Shown here: in pieces, positions 10,517 to 20,392 of the stretch | How the letters are laid out: each line of letters opens with the position of its first letter | Numbering within the stretch: the stretch's first letter is position 1 | Assembly (NCBI RefSeq): GCF_007003975.1 | Contig: NZ_VFTC01000032.1 | Location: forward strand, 1 to 64,000 | DNA length: 64,000 bases | Origin: Mesorhizobium sp. WSM4306 | Lineage (GTDB): Bacteria > Pseudomonadota > Alphaproteobacteria > Rhizobiales > Rhizobiaceae | Direction of reading: 5' to 3' | Program-made: the position numbers and the translations under genes | The notes under the pieces: model-generated | The model's input: only the letters and a program-made list of their open reading frames with translations | Database searches by the model: none | Told to the model about the DNA's origin: nothing

Positions 10517-10542
10517 CGAAAAGCCGCAGAATCGGCTTTTCG
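10517..10542 (+). terminator. Hairpin between hutU and hutD
   Basis: A perfect 10-bp stem (cgaaaagccg / cggcttttcg) with a 6-base loop in the 85-base gap after hutU. The four T residues are inside the stem and no clear U-tract follows. It could be a weak terminator or an attenuator that lowers hutD expression, or an mRNA-stabilising structure. Confidence 0.5.
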
Positions 10543-10579
10543 AGTTTCGAACGCCCGTAGCCATAGCGGAGGGCTAGCC

Positions 10580-11158
10580 ATGCGCATCCTTCGTGCCGCC
10601 GACTACCGCTCCATGCCGTGGAAGAATGGCGGCGGCACGACGACCGAAATCGCCGTTGTGCCTGACGGTGCCGGGCTCGACGACTTCGACTGGCGCGTCT
10701 CGATGGCGCGTGTCGAAGGCGGCGGCCTGTTCTCCGGCTTTGCCGGCGTCGACCGCACGCTTGCTGTGCTGGAAGGCGAGGGCATCATCCTCGACATTGC
10801 CGGCCGGCCGCCTGCCGAGGTGACCGGAGCCTCCGCCCCGCTGTCCTTCCCCGCCGATGTGGTGACCACGGCTGCGCTCATCTCTGGCCCGATCACCGAC
10901 CTCAACGTCATGACCCGCCGCGGGCGGGCGACCCATACGGTCGAGCGCCTCATGGTTTCAGCCCCGACCGATATCCGCCCGACGACCGCAACGACCCTTA
11001 TCCTGCCGCTCGACGGCGAGGTCGGCGTGACCGACCCGACACCGTCCCGGCTTGGACCTCGTGACGCGCTCGTGATCGGCCCAGACGTGCCGCAATTGCA
11101 CGTGGAACCGGTGCGGCCGGCGACCGTGTTCGTGATCCGGATCGCCAGCCTGGGCTAG
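10580..11158 (+). CDS. hutD: HutD family protein (Ves-like cupin)
   Basis: 192 residues from an ATG with GGAGG upstream; the ORF is open further upstream, but only inside the end of hutU. The start RILRAADYRSMPWKNGGGTTTEIAV and the later FDWRVSMARVEGGGLFSGFAGVDRTL are the HutD/Ves family signature (a bicupin fold). In pseudomonads HutD is thought to modulate hut expression, perhaps by sequestering a pathway intermediate; it is not one of the catalytic steps. Last gene of the plus-strand hut operon. Confidence 0.9.
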   Translation: MRILRAADYRSMPWKNGGGTTTEIAVVPDGAGLDDFDWRVSMARVEGGGLFSGFAGVDRTLAVLEGEGIILDIAGRPPAEVTGASAPLSFPADVVTTAALISGPITDLNVMTRRGRATHTVERLMVSAPTDIRPTTATTLILPLDGEVGVTDPTPSRLGPRDALVIGPDVPQLHVEPVRPATVFVIRIASLG

Positions 11159-11469
11159 CCGCGCTACCAGCAACGATTAACGCCTGTTGCCAAACATGAT
11201 CGCACTCCGGAGAAATCTGGCGTAAGCTGTTGCCTGGATCACGAAAAAGCCTGAATCCTTCCGTCGTTCCAAGGTGGACGGGAGGGTAGGGGTGCTCGTC
11301 CTTGAGTTGTCGAAAGCCCCTCCTTGAAATGTCGAAGGGATAACGCCCCTGGCGCGGTGCGAAGCAAAACTTTCGGCCAGTGTAATATGCAACCAATTGC
11401 ATTTGAATCGGTTTTAGGGACATTGCCGTGGCGGTGACGCCGCATCGCGTCCCCCATGCGGAATTTTCA
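11159..11469. other. Intergenic leader upstream of ndvB
   Basis: About 310 bases with no credible gene. It is locally more AT-rich around 11380-11420, where the ndvB promoter is expected. No terminator for the hut operon and no repeat of the other families was recognised here. Confidence 0.4.
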
Positions 11470-14400
11470 ATGAATATCCAAACAAATCCTGCCCAGATCG
11501 AAAAGACCAGCGCCAGCTTCCCGGCCATCACCGAAGAGCCGATACGCGCCAATTTCCTGCCAGAAGAGCGTCTGCGCGCGCTGGGCGACAGCCTCGCCAA
11601 GGGCGACGTCAAGGACCTGTTCGGCCTGACGCCGTTCGAGTTCCAGGCCCGCATCCGCGACAGCGCCAAGAAGATCCTCGAAGTTTACCGTTCGACCAAT
11701 GCCGCGCAGACCAGGGGCGAAACCATCACGCCTGCCGCACAATGGCTGCTCGACAACAATTATCTGGTCGAGGAAACCATCTTTCAGGTCAAGCGCGACC
11801 TGCCGCGCCGTTTCTACCGGCAGTTGCCGACCCTGAAACTGTCCGATGGCGCGGCCGTGCCGCGCGCGCTGGCCTTGGCCTGGAGCTATGTCTCCCATTC
11901 CGACAGTTCGGTCTCGGCGACCATGTTCAAGGCCATCGTCGAGGGTTTTCAGTCGGTCGAGCCGCTGAAGATCGGTGAACTCTGGGCGCTGCCGTCGCTG
12001 CTGCGCTTCGTGCTGATCGAAAACCTGCGCCGCATCGCCGTGCGGGTCGACCGCACCAGGCAGATGCGCCACATCGCCAATGAGGTCGCCGACCGGGTTC
12101 TGGCGACCGACGACAATGCCGACCGGCAGAAGATCCTGTCGAGCTATGGCGCGCACGCCCAGGACACCACCTTTGCCACGCAGTTGCTCTACCGCCTGCG
12201 CGACGGCTCGCAAAATGCCGGCAGGGCGCTGGAATGGCTGGAGGTCGAGCTCGAGAAGACCGGCTCCGATGCCGAGGAAATCATCATTTCCGAGCATCGC
12301 ACGCTGTCCAGCGGCAATGTCACCACCGGCAACATCATCCGCGGTCTGCGGCTTATCAACGACGTCGACTGGACGGTCTGGTTCGAAGGCGTCAGCCGCA
12401 TCGACACGCTGCTGCGCGAACGTACAGATTTCGCCGCGCTCGATTTCTTTTCGCGTGACCAGTACCGCACGTCGATCGAGCAACTGGCGCGCCGTTCCGA
12501 CCTTTCCGAATTCCGCGTCGCCGAGAAGGCGATCGAGCTTGCCGGCCATGTGCCGGGCGTCACCGATGCCTCCGGCGTGCCGGATGCATCAGCCGATCCG
12601 ACCATGCATACCGATGTCGGCTTCTTCCTGGTCGGCCCGCGCCGGCCGGACCTGGAAAAGGCGATCGGCTACCGGCCGCCTTTCTATGTGACTTTCAAGC
12701 GCGCCTTCACCAGCACCGGCTGGCTGGGCATCGTGGTGCCCGTCTTCCTGCTGACGGTGCTGCTGCTGGTGCTCTCCGGCAACGCGCTTGCCCATCTCGG
12801 CCTCTCGGTTCCCTCGATTACGCTCATGCTGGCGCTGTTTGCGGTGCCGGCCAGCGAAGGTGCGCTCGCTTTCTTCAACACCGTTGTTTCGCTGTTCCTG
12901 AAGCCGACGCGGCTTGTCGGCTATGACTACAAGCACGGCATCCCGGCCGTCTCACGCACGCTGGTCGTGGTTCCGTCGCTGATCGGCTCGCGCGACGACG
13001 TCGAGGAAAACATCCGCAACATCGAGGTGCATCACCTCGCCAATACCGCGGACGAAATCCATTTCGCGCTGCTATCCGATTGGCCGGATTCCAAGACCGA
13101 GATTGACGCCGCCGATATCGAGATCCTGCAATTTGCACGCGACGAGATCGCCAGGCTCAATGCCCGCTACCCCTCCGAAGGCGCGCCGCGTTTTTATATC
13201 CTGCACCGCCGCCGGCTCTACAACCAGGCGCAGGGCGCCTGGATGGGCTGGGAGCGCAAGCGCGGCAAGCTGCATGAGCTGAACCTTCTCTTGCGCGGCG
13301 ACAGCGACACCACCTTCCTGCCGCTTGATGTGCCGCTGCCGGAAAAGGTCGTCTACGTCATGACGCTGGACGCCGACACGCGCACCACGCGCGACGCCGT
13401 GTCGTGGCTGGTCGGCAAGCTCGCCCATCCGCTCAACCGCCCGCATTTCGACGCGGCAAAGCGTGTCGTCACCGCCGGCTACACCATCCTCCAGCCGCGC
13501 ATCACGGCATCGCTCACCAGCGGCGACGACGCCTCTTTCTTCCAGCGCGTCTTCTCGGCCAACAGCGGTCTCGACCCTTATGTCTTTGCCGTGTCGGATC
13601 TCTACCAGGACGTCTTCAGCGACGGCTCGTTCACCGGCAAGGGCCTCTATCACGTCGACGCCTTCGAGGCGGCGCTGAAGGGACGCATCGAGGAAAACAG
13701 CGTCCTCAGCCACGATCTGCTTGAAGGTGCGCTGGCCCGTGCGGCGCTCGTCACCGACGTCGAACTGGTCGAGGACTATCCGACCCGCTATTCGGTCGAC
13801 GCCTCGCGTCATCACCGCTGGGCGCGTGGCGACTGGCAGTTGCTGCGCTTCATCTTCAGCCCGCGTTCCGGCGTGCCGGCGCTGTCGCGCTGGAAGATGA
13901 TCGACAATCTGCGCCGCTCGCTCACCCCGTTCTTCTGGGTGATGGCGGCGATCGCCGGCTGGACGCTGCTGCCCTTCACGCAGGCCGCGCAATGGCAGGC
14001 GCTGCTCATCCTCTCGCTGTTCATGGCGCCGACTTTCGATGTCATCAACGCCATCTTGCCCAAAAGCGGCGACCAGACGCCGCGCGGCCATTTCTCCGCG
14101 CTGGCGCGTGACACTGTCTTCGGCACCGCGTTGGTGGCGCTGAAAGTGCTTTTGATGGCGCACAATGCCTGGATGATGGGCGACGCCATCGTGCGCACGC
14201 TCTACCGCCTGTTCGTCAGCCGCCAGAACCTCCTGGAATGGCGCACGGCGTCGCAGGCGCACAAGGGCGGCGACAACGACCTCGGCTCCTATTACAGCAT
14301 GATGTATGGCGCCGTGATCATCGGCGTCGTCGGTCTCGCTATCCCCGTGCTGGCCGATTCCACCGGCGCCTTCGTCGCCTTCTTCTTCGCTTTGTTCTGG

Positions 14401-17400
14401 ATCGGCTCGCCGGCGGTTGCCTGCTGGATCAGCCGTTCCGCCGAGACCGAGGACCGCTTGCGCATATCGCAGGCCGACATCCATGCGCTGCGCACAGTGG
14501 CGCGGCGCACCTGGCATTATTTCGAAACCTTCGTCACCGCCGAACATCACAACCTGCCGCCCGACAATTTCCAGGAAAGCCCTGCGCCGGTGGTGGCGCC
14601 GCGGACATCGCCGACCAATATCGGCGTCTATCTGCTGTCGGTGATATCGGCGCGCGATTTCGGCTGGATTGCGCTCTCTGACGCCATCACTCGCATCGAC
14701 GCGACGATGACGACCATCGAGAGCATGCCGCGCAATCGCGGTCATCTCTTCAACTGGTATGACACCACGACGCTGAAGCCGCTCTATCCGCTCTATATCT
14801 CGGCGGTCGACAGCGGCAATCTCGCCGGCCATCTGGTGGCGGTGGCGGCTGCCTGCGCCGAATGGGCGGAAGCCCCGTCCGTCCATCTGCAGGGCGATTT
14901 CGAAGGCGTCCTCGACACGGTGACCATCCTCGACGAGAGCCTCGAGGACCTGCCCGATGACCGCCGCCAGCTCCGCCCGCTGCGCCAGCGGCTCGCCGAC
15001 CGACTCGACGGCATGCGGCGTGCCGTCCTGACCATCAAGGCGCAGCCGGAGATGGCCTCGATCCGCACCATCAATCTGGCCGTGCTTGCTGGCGAAATCC
15101 GCAAGCTCGCCACCGCCATCCACACGGAGGCCGGATCGCAGCGCAGCGACGTCATCGCCGACTGGGCAGCGCGGTTGGAAGCGACCTGCGAGGCGCATGT
15201 GCACGACTCGCACAGCGACGAGAACGCCGTCGAGGCCTTGCGCGCCAAGCTCTTGGCGCTGCGCGAGCGCTGCCGCCGTTATGCCTTCGAGATGGATTTC
15301 TCCTTCCTGATGCGGCAGGAAAGAAAACTGCTCTCGATCGGCTACCGGGTCGAGGAACACCAGCTCGACGAAAGCTGCTACGACCTGCTGGCCTCCGAGG
15401 CGCGGCTTACCAGCCTGTTTGCCATCGCCAAGGGCGATCTGCCGACCGAGCACTGGTTCCGGCTCGGACGGCCGATTGTCGAAATAGGCTTCCAGGGCGC
15501 GCTGATGTCCTGGTCGGGCTCGATGTTCGAATATCTGATGCCGCCGCTGGTAATGAAGGAGCCGCAGGGCTCGATCCTCAACCAGACCAGCAAGCTGATC
15601 ATCAAGCGCCAGATCCAGTATGCGCGCTCGAAGAACGTGCCGTGGGGCATTTCGGAAGCGGCCTACAACGCCCGCGACCGCGAACTGACCTACCAGTACA
15701 CCAATTTCGGCGTGCCCGGACTTGGCCTCAAGCGCGGTCTTGGCCAGAACACGGTGATCGCGCCCTATGCCACGATCCTTGCAGCGCAGTTCACGCCGCG
15801 CGAATCCGTCCAGAATCTCGCCAGGCTGCGCTCTATCGGCGCGATGGGCCGGCACGGCTTTTATGACGCCGTCGATTTCACGCCGCAGCGCGTGCCGGAA
15901 GGCACCGACCACGCCGTCGTGCTGAACTACATGGCCCACCATTCCGGCATGTCGATCGCCGCCGTTGCCGACGCCATTTTCGAAGGCCGGCTGCGCGACC
16001 GCTTCCACAGCGACCCGGTGATCGAATCAGCAGAGCTCCTGCTGCAGGAGAGGGCGCCGCGCGACATCCCGACCGCCACCGTCAGGACAGAAGCCGACGA
16101 GCGCTCGAAGGACGAGACCGAGGTCGAGAGCCCGGATTCCCGCATTGTCCTCGACCCGCTGAAGGCGCTGCGCGCCACCAGCGTGATGTCCAACGGCCGT
16201 TACTCCGTCATGGTCTCGGCAACCGGCTCCGGCTACAGCCGCTGGGGCGAACTCGCCGTCACCCGTTGGCAGCCCGATCCGACCGAAGACCGGCTCGGTT
16301 CCTACATCTTCCTCAGGGATGCCGGCAGCGGCGACTGGTGGTCGGCCACCGCAGAGCCAAAGCAGGCGACCGGCGAGACAGTGCAGACGCTGTTTTCCGA
16401 CGACAAGGCTAGCTTCGTCAAATCGGTTGGCTCGCTGCGTTCCGAGGTCGAGTGCATCGTCATCTCGGAAGGCAATGGCGAGGGACGGCGCGTCACGCTC
16501 TACAATGACGGCGCCACTGATCGGCACATCGAGGTGACCTCCTTTGCCGAACTGGTGCTGGGCAACGAAGCTTCGGACAACGCCCATCCGGCATTCTCGA
16601 AAATGTTCATCGAGACCGAGATATCAGCCAACAACGGCGCCATCTTCGCCACCAGGCGCAAGCGCGATAAGAACGAGCCCGACCTCACCATGGTGCATTT
16701 CGTCACCGATCCCTCGGGATCGGCACGCGATGCCGAGGCCGAGACCGACCGCCGCGCCTTTATCGGCCGTGGCCGCACCATCGCCGAGGCCGCCGCTTTC
16801 GACCCAGGCGCCAAACTTGGCGGCCATCATGGCTTCACGCTCGACCCGGTCGCGGCGCTGCGCCGGCAGGTGCGGGTGCCGGCCAACAAGAAGATCTCGC
16901 TGACCTTCTGGACCGCCGTTGGCGCCAACCGCGCCGAACTGGACGAAGCCATCGCCAGGCTCGACCATCCCGAAAGCTTTGCCCGCCAGGCGATGCTCGC
17001 CTGGACGCGTAGCCAGGTGCAGACCCGCCACCTTGGTCTGAGCCTGACCGACGCCGCCAATGTTCAGAAGCTGGCGCGCTACCTGATCTATCCCGATCCG
17101 TTCCTGCGCCTGCCGGCCGAATCCATTGCTTCGGGGCTGGGCAAGCAGTCCAGCCTGTGGCCGACCAGCATCTCCGGCGATTTCCCGATCTTCCTGGTCC
17201 GTATCGGCGACGTCGCCGACCTCGAAATCGTCGCCCAGGCGCTGCGCTTCCAGGAGTATATGCGCGCCCGCGGCATGATGATCGACTTCGTCGTCGTCAA
17301 TGAGCAGGCCTCATCCTATGTGCAGGACCTGCAGCGCGCGGTCGAGACGCTGTGCGAAAACAGCCGCTTGCGTGGCAAGGAGCTCGGGCCGCGCCAGCAT

Positions 17401-20049
17401 ATCTTCGCGGTGCGCCGCGACCTGATGGACGAGGCGACCTACAAGACGTTGCTGGCCGTCGCCCGCGTCGTGCTGCACACCCGCAATGGCACCATCTTCG
17501 ACCAGATCGAGCGCGCCGAGGCGGCGGCCTTGCAGGCCCGCGATGCCTTGCAGCCGGCGGGCGCCGCGACCCTTCGCGAAACGGCTCTGCCAGTGCCGGT
17601 GGCGCCTGCATACCATGCTGCGTCTGACGCCAGTGCCGACGGCAGCGGCCTCAGCCAATGGAACGGCTTCGGCGGTTTCGAAGGCGATGGCCGCCACTAC
17701 GTCACCCGCCTTGCCGGCCGGCGCACGACGCCGCAGCCCTGGATCAACGTCGTCTCCAACGCCTCGTTCGGCTTCCATGTCTCGGCTGAGGGGGCCGCCT
17801 TCACCTGGAGCCGCAACAGCCGCGACTACCAGCTGACGCCATGGTCGAACGATCCGGTCACCAACCGACCGGGCGAGGGCGTTTACATCTACGACTATGC
17901 AAGCGGCAAGGCGTTCTCGCCGCTTGCCGCCGTAGTGCGCGATCCCTCAATGACTTACGAGACGTGGCACGGCCAGGGCTTTTCGACCTTCCGGTCGAAG
18001 CGCGGCCCGCTGTCGATGGATCTGACGCATGTGGTCGATCCCACCGATCCGGTGAAGATCACGCGCCTGCGCATCCAGAACTCGGGCTCGGCACCGGCGC
18101 GGCTGCGCGTCTATGCCTATGCCGAATGGGTTCTCGGCAGCCATCGTTCGAGCACGGCGGCCACCATCATCCCGTCGAGGGATCCGGCGACCGGCGCGCT
18201 TCTGGCGCAAAACCCCTATGGGCTCGATTTCGGCGACCGGGTGGCCTTCCTGGCCGCTGCCGGGCCGGTGCATTCGGTGACAGCCGATCGCGGCGAGTTC
18301 ATCGGCAGGCAAGGCACCAGCGCCTTCCCGCACGCCGTGGTCAGCGGCGCCGGCCTGTCGGGCCGCGTCGAGGCAGGCGATGATCCTTGCGCGGCTGTCG
18401 CCAGCGACGTCGACATCCCCGCCGGCGGCGACGTCACGCTCGTCTGGCTGCTCGGCGATGCTGCCAATCCGGCCGCGGCGAGCGCGTTGGTGCAGACCCA
18501 TTCGGGCAAGGATTTCGACCAGCGGCTTGCCGACAATGAACGCGTCTGGCGCGGCTTCCTCGACACCATCCAGGTCGAGACGCCGGACAAGGCACTCGAC
18601 GCCATGGTCAATCACTGGCTGCCGTATCAGAGCCTGGCCTGCCGCATCCGCGCCCGCTCGGCCTTCTACCAGGCGAGCGGCGCCTTCGGCTTCCGCGACC
18701 AGCTGCAGGACACGCTGGCCCTGCTGGCGCATGATCCGAAACTGGCGCGCGACCAGATCCTCAACGCGGCGCGCCGGCAGTTCCCCGAGGGCGACGTCCA
18801 GCATTGGTGGCTGCCGCGCACCGACGCCGGCGTGCGCACCCTGATCTCGGACGACGTGGTCTGGCTGGCGCACGCCACCAACAGGTATATCGAGGTGACT
18901 GGCGATACAGGGATACTCAAGGAGCAGCTGCCCTTCATCGACGGGCAGGTTCTGGGCGAGGGCGAGCATGATGCCTTCTTCACCCCCGAGATCTCCAAGA
19001 CGCATGCCTCGCTCTACGACCATTGCGCGCGGGCGCTCGACCTTGCCGTCAAGCGCAGCAGTCCGGCCGGGCTGCCGCTGATCCTCGGCGGCGACTGGAA
19101 CGACGGCATGAACCGCGTCGGCGAGGCCGGCAAGGGCGAGAGTGTCTGGCTCGGTTGGTTCCTGCTGAAGACGCTTGGCGACTTTGCCGCTGTCGCCAAG
19201 GGGCAAAGCGACACCAAGCGGGCGCAGGCCTGGACAAAACACGCCGACGTGCTGAAGCGAGCACTGGAAAGCACCGCCTGGGACGGCCAATGGTACCGGC
19301 GCGGCAGCTACGATGACGGCACGCCCCTCGGCTCGCACAATTCGGACGAGTGCAAGATCGACTCGATCGCGCAGTCGTGGAGCGTGCTCTCCGGCGAGGG
19401 CGACCCGGCGCGTTCGACCACGGCGATGCAGCAGGCGACGAACCTGCTGGTCGAAGACAAGCTCAAGATCGTCAAGCTGTTCACGCCGGCCTTCCAGAAC
19501 ACGCAAAAGGACCCCGGCTACATCAAGAGCTACCCGCCGGGCGTGCGCGAGAACGGCGGCCAGTACACCCATGCAGCGACCTGGTTCGTCATCGCGCTCG
19601 CCGAAATGGGCCGCACCGACGATGCCTATCGCTGCTTCTCGATGCTGAACCCGGTCAACCATGCGCTCGACGATGCGTCGGCCGAGCACTACCGGGTCGA
19701 GCCCTACGTCGTCGCCGCCGACATCTATTCGGGTGAAGGCAAGGGCGGTCGGGGTGGCTGGACCTGGTACACGGGCTCAGCCGGATGGCTCTACCGTGCT
19801 GCCGTCGAAGGCATTCTGGGCATCGAGCGGCGCGGCAAGCAGATCACGTTCCGGCCCAAACTGCCCAGCCACTGGGACGGTTACTCGGCAACGCTCAAGA
19901 TGCTGGGGGCCGAGGTCCGGGTTCGCGTCATCCGCGACAAAAAGGCCAAGACCATCTCGCTCGAAGTCAATGGAACCAAGACAAAGTCTTCCGGCTTTGA
20001 GCCGAAAGCCGGTGACAAGACCGAGGTGGTCGTCAAGATACCCACGTAA
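11470..20049 (+). CDS. ndvB: Cyclic beta-1,2-glucan synthase
   Basis: About 2,859 residues, an inner-membrane giant enzyme that makes periplasmic cyclic beta-1,2-glucans from UDP-glucose. The order fits ChvB/NdvB/Cgs: a cytoplasmic N-terminus; membrane segments near residues 415-490; a GT84 glycosyltransferase domain with the acidic motif MTLDADTRTTRDAVSWL and later RHHRWARGDWQLLRF; more membrane helices near 810-1000; a glycoamylase-like middle; and a C-terminal GH94-like glucan phosphorylase domain with GGDWNDGMNRVG, whose Asp sets product length. An in-frame GTG at 11428 preceded by AGGGA could add 14 residues; the ATG at 11470 follows GCGGA. In rhizobia these glucans are needed for hypo-osmotic growth and symbiosis. 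ndvA follows. Confidence 0.97.
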   Translation: MNIQTNPAQIEKTSASFPAITEEPIRANFLPEERLRALGDSLAKGDVKDLFGLTPFEFQARIRDSAKKILEVYRSTNAAQTRGETITPAAQWLLDNNYLVEETIFQVKRDLPRRFYRQLPTLKLSDGAAVPRALALAWSYVSHSDSSVSATMFKAIVEGFQSVEPLKIGELWALPSLLRFVLIENLRRIAVRVDRTRQMRHIANEVADRVLATDDNADRQKILSSYGAHAQDTTFATQLLYRLRDGSQNAGRALEWLEVELEKTGSDAEEIIISEHRTLSSGNVTTGNIIRGLRLINDVDWTVWFEGVSRIDTLLRERTDFAALDFFSRDQYRTSIEQLARRSDLSEFRVAEKAIELAGHVPGVTDASGVPDASADPTMHTDVGFFLVGPRRPDLEKAIGYRPPFYVTFKRAFTSTGWLGIVVPVFLLTVLLLVLSGNALAHLGLSVPSITLMLALFAVPASEGALAFFNTVVSLFLKPTRLVGYDYKHGIPAVSRTLVVVPSLIGSRDDVEENIRNIEVHHLANTADEIHFALLSDWPDSKTEIDAADIEILQFARDEIARLNARYPSEGAPRFYILHRRRLYNQAQGAWMGWERKRGKLHELNLLLRGDSDTTFLPLDVPLPEKVVYVMTLDADTRTTRDAVSWLVGKLAHPLNRPHFDAAKRVVTAGYTILQPRITASLTSGDDASFFQRVFSANSGLDPYVFAVSDLYQDVFSDGSFTGKGLYHVDAFEAALKGRIEENSVLSHDLLEGALARAALVTDVELVEDYPTRYSVDASRHHRWARGDWQLLRFIFSPRSGVPALSRWKMIDNLRRSLTPFFWVMAAIAGWTLLPFTQAAQWQALLILSLFMAPTFDVINAILPKSGDQTPRGHFSALARDTVFGTALVALKVLLMAHNAWMMGDAIVRTLYRLFVSRQNLLEWRTASQAHKGGDNDLGSYYSMMYGAVIIGVVGLAIPVLADSTGAFVAFFFALFWIGSPAVACWISRSAETEDRLRISQADIHALRTVARRTWHYFETFVTAEHHNLPPDNFQESPAPVVAPRTSPTNIGVYLLSVISARDFGWIALSDAITRIDATMTTIESMPRNRGHLFNWYDTTTLKPLYPLYISAVDSGNLAGHLVAVAAACAEWAEAPSVHLQGDFEGVLDTVTILDESLEDLPDDRRQLRPLRQRLADRLDGMRRAVLTIKAQPEMASIRTINLAVLAGEIRKLATAIHTEAGSQRSDVIADWAARLEATCEAHVHDSHSDENAVEALRAKLLALRERCRRYAFEMDFSFLMRQERKLLSIGYRVEEHQLDESCYDLLASEARLTSLFAIAKGDLPTEHWFRLGRPIVEIGFQGALMSWSGSMFEYLMPPLVMKEPQGSILNQTSKLIIKRQIQYARSKNVPWGISEAAYNARDRELTYQYTNFGVPGLGLKRGLGQNTVIAPYATILAAQFTPRESVQNLARLRSIGAMGRHGFYDAVDFTPQRVPEGTDHAVVLNYMAHHSGMSIAAVADAIFEGRLRDRFHSDPVIESAELLLQERAPRDIPTATVRTEADERSKDETEVESPDSRIVLDPLKALRATSVMSNGRYSVMVSATGSGYSRWGELAVTRWQPDPTEDRLGSYIFLRDAGSGDWWSATAEPKQATGETVQTLFSDDKASFVKSVGSLRSEVECIVISEGNGEGRRVTLYNDGATDRHIEVTSFAELVLGNEASDNAHPAFSKMFIETEISANNGAIFATRRKRDKNEPDLTMVHFVTDPSGSARDAEAETDRRAFIGRGRTIAEAAAFDPGAKLGGHHGFTLDPVAALRRQVRVPANKKISLTFWTAVGANRAELDEAIARLDHPESFARQAMLAWTRSQVQTRHLGLSLTDAANVQKLARYLIYPDPFLRLPAESIASGLGKQSSLWPTSISGDFPIFLVRIGDVADLEIVAQALRFQEYMRARGMMIDFVVVNEQASSYVQDLQRAVETLCENSRLRGKELGPRQHIFAVRRDLMDEATYKTLLAVARVVLHTRNGTIFDQIERAEAAALQARDALQPAGAATLRETALPVPVAPAYHAASDASADGSGLSQWNGFGGFEGDGRHYVTRLAGRRTTPQPWINVVSNASFGFHVSAEGAAFTWSRNSRDYQLTPWSNDPVTNRPGEGVYIYDYASGKAFSPLAAVVRDPSMTYETWHGQGFSTFRSKRGPLSMDLTHVVDPTDPVKITRLRIQNSGSAPARLRVYAYAEWVLGSHRSSTAATIIPSRDPATGALLAQNPYGLDFGDRVAFLAAAGPVHSVTADRGEFIGRQGTSAFPHAVVSGAGLSGRVEAGDDPCAAVASDVDIPAGGDVTLVWLLGDAANPAAASALVQTHSGKDFDQRLADNERVWRGFLDTIQVETPDKALDAMVNHWLPYQSLACRIRARSAFYQASGAFGFRDQLQDTLALLAHDPKLARDQILNAARRQFPEGDVQHWWLPRTDAGVRTLISDDVVWLAHATNRYIEVTGDTGILKEQLPFIDGQVLGEGEHDAFFTPEISKTHASLYDHCARALDLAVKRSSPAGLPLILGGDWNDGMNRVGEAGKGESVWLGWFLLKTLGDFAAVAKGQSDTKRAQAWTKHADVLKRALESTAWDGQWYRRGSYDDGTPLGSHNSDECKIDSIAQSWSVLSGEGDPARSTTAMQQATNLLVEDKLKIVKLFTPAFQNTQKDPGYIKSYPPGVRENGGQYTHAATWFVIALAEMGRTDDAYRCFSMLNPVNHALDDASAEHYRVEPYVVAADIYSGEGKGGRGGWTWYTGSAGWLYRAAVEGILGIERRGKQITFRPKLPSHWDGYSATLKMLGAEVRVRVIRDKKAKTISLEVNGTKTKSSGFEPKAGDKTEVVVKIPT

Positions 20050-20072
20050 AATCAAAGGCTTGAACCAATTTG

Positions 20073-20100
20073 CGCGCGCCTTTCAAGGCGCGCGTTTCTA
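20073..20100 (+). terminator. Rho-independent terminator after ndvB
   Basis: A GC-rich stem of about 9 bp (cgcgcgcct / aggcgcgcg) is followed by tttctattt, starting 24 bases past the ndvB stop. This is a classical intrinsic terminator. The remaining 290 bases up to ndvA hold no gene that I recognise, so ndvA probably has its own promoter. Confidence 0.85.
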
Positions 20101-20392
20101 TTTGGTCATGCGCATGGCGCAAAGCAGCCCTGCTTCTTATGTATTGGCGCTGCCGGACGCGGGTGATTAAAAATGTGGCAGCGCCGGATCGATGCCACGA
20201 TTTCGCCGCAAGGCTGACATTTCACCTTTTATCTCAAACCGTTAGGTGATCACGGCAGATTTCGCAACGTCGTCATCTTTTGTTCGCAGATTGGGAACGG
20301 AAGAGATAGACGGGCATTGTTTTGCGACCCGTTAACCGGTACGTGTCAAGAAATGGTGCACTGCACAATGAATGTTTGGCGGAGTAGCTGAA

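Noticed and set aside
11159..11469. Small open frames upstream of ndvB
   Set aside because: Short, overlapping on both strands, without ribosome sites; treated as ndvB leader.
13072..16008. 978-residue open frame antisense to ndvB
   Set aside because: Its composition is that of a complementary-frame shadow (rich in Arg, Ala, Gly, His, Val), with no domain; ndvB itself is certain.
17947..19689. 580-residue minus-strand frame inside ndvB
   Set aside because: Shadow of the GH94-like region; no independent coding evidence.
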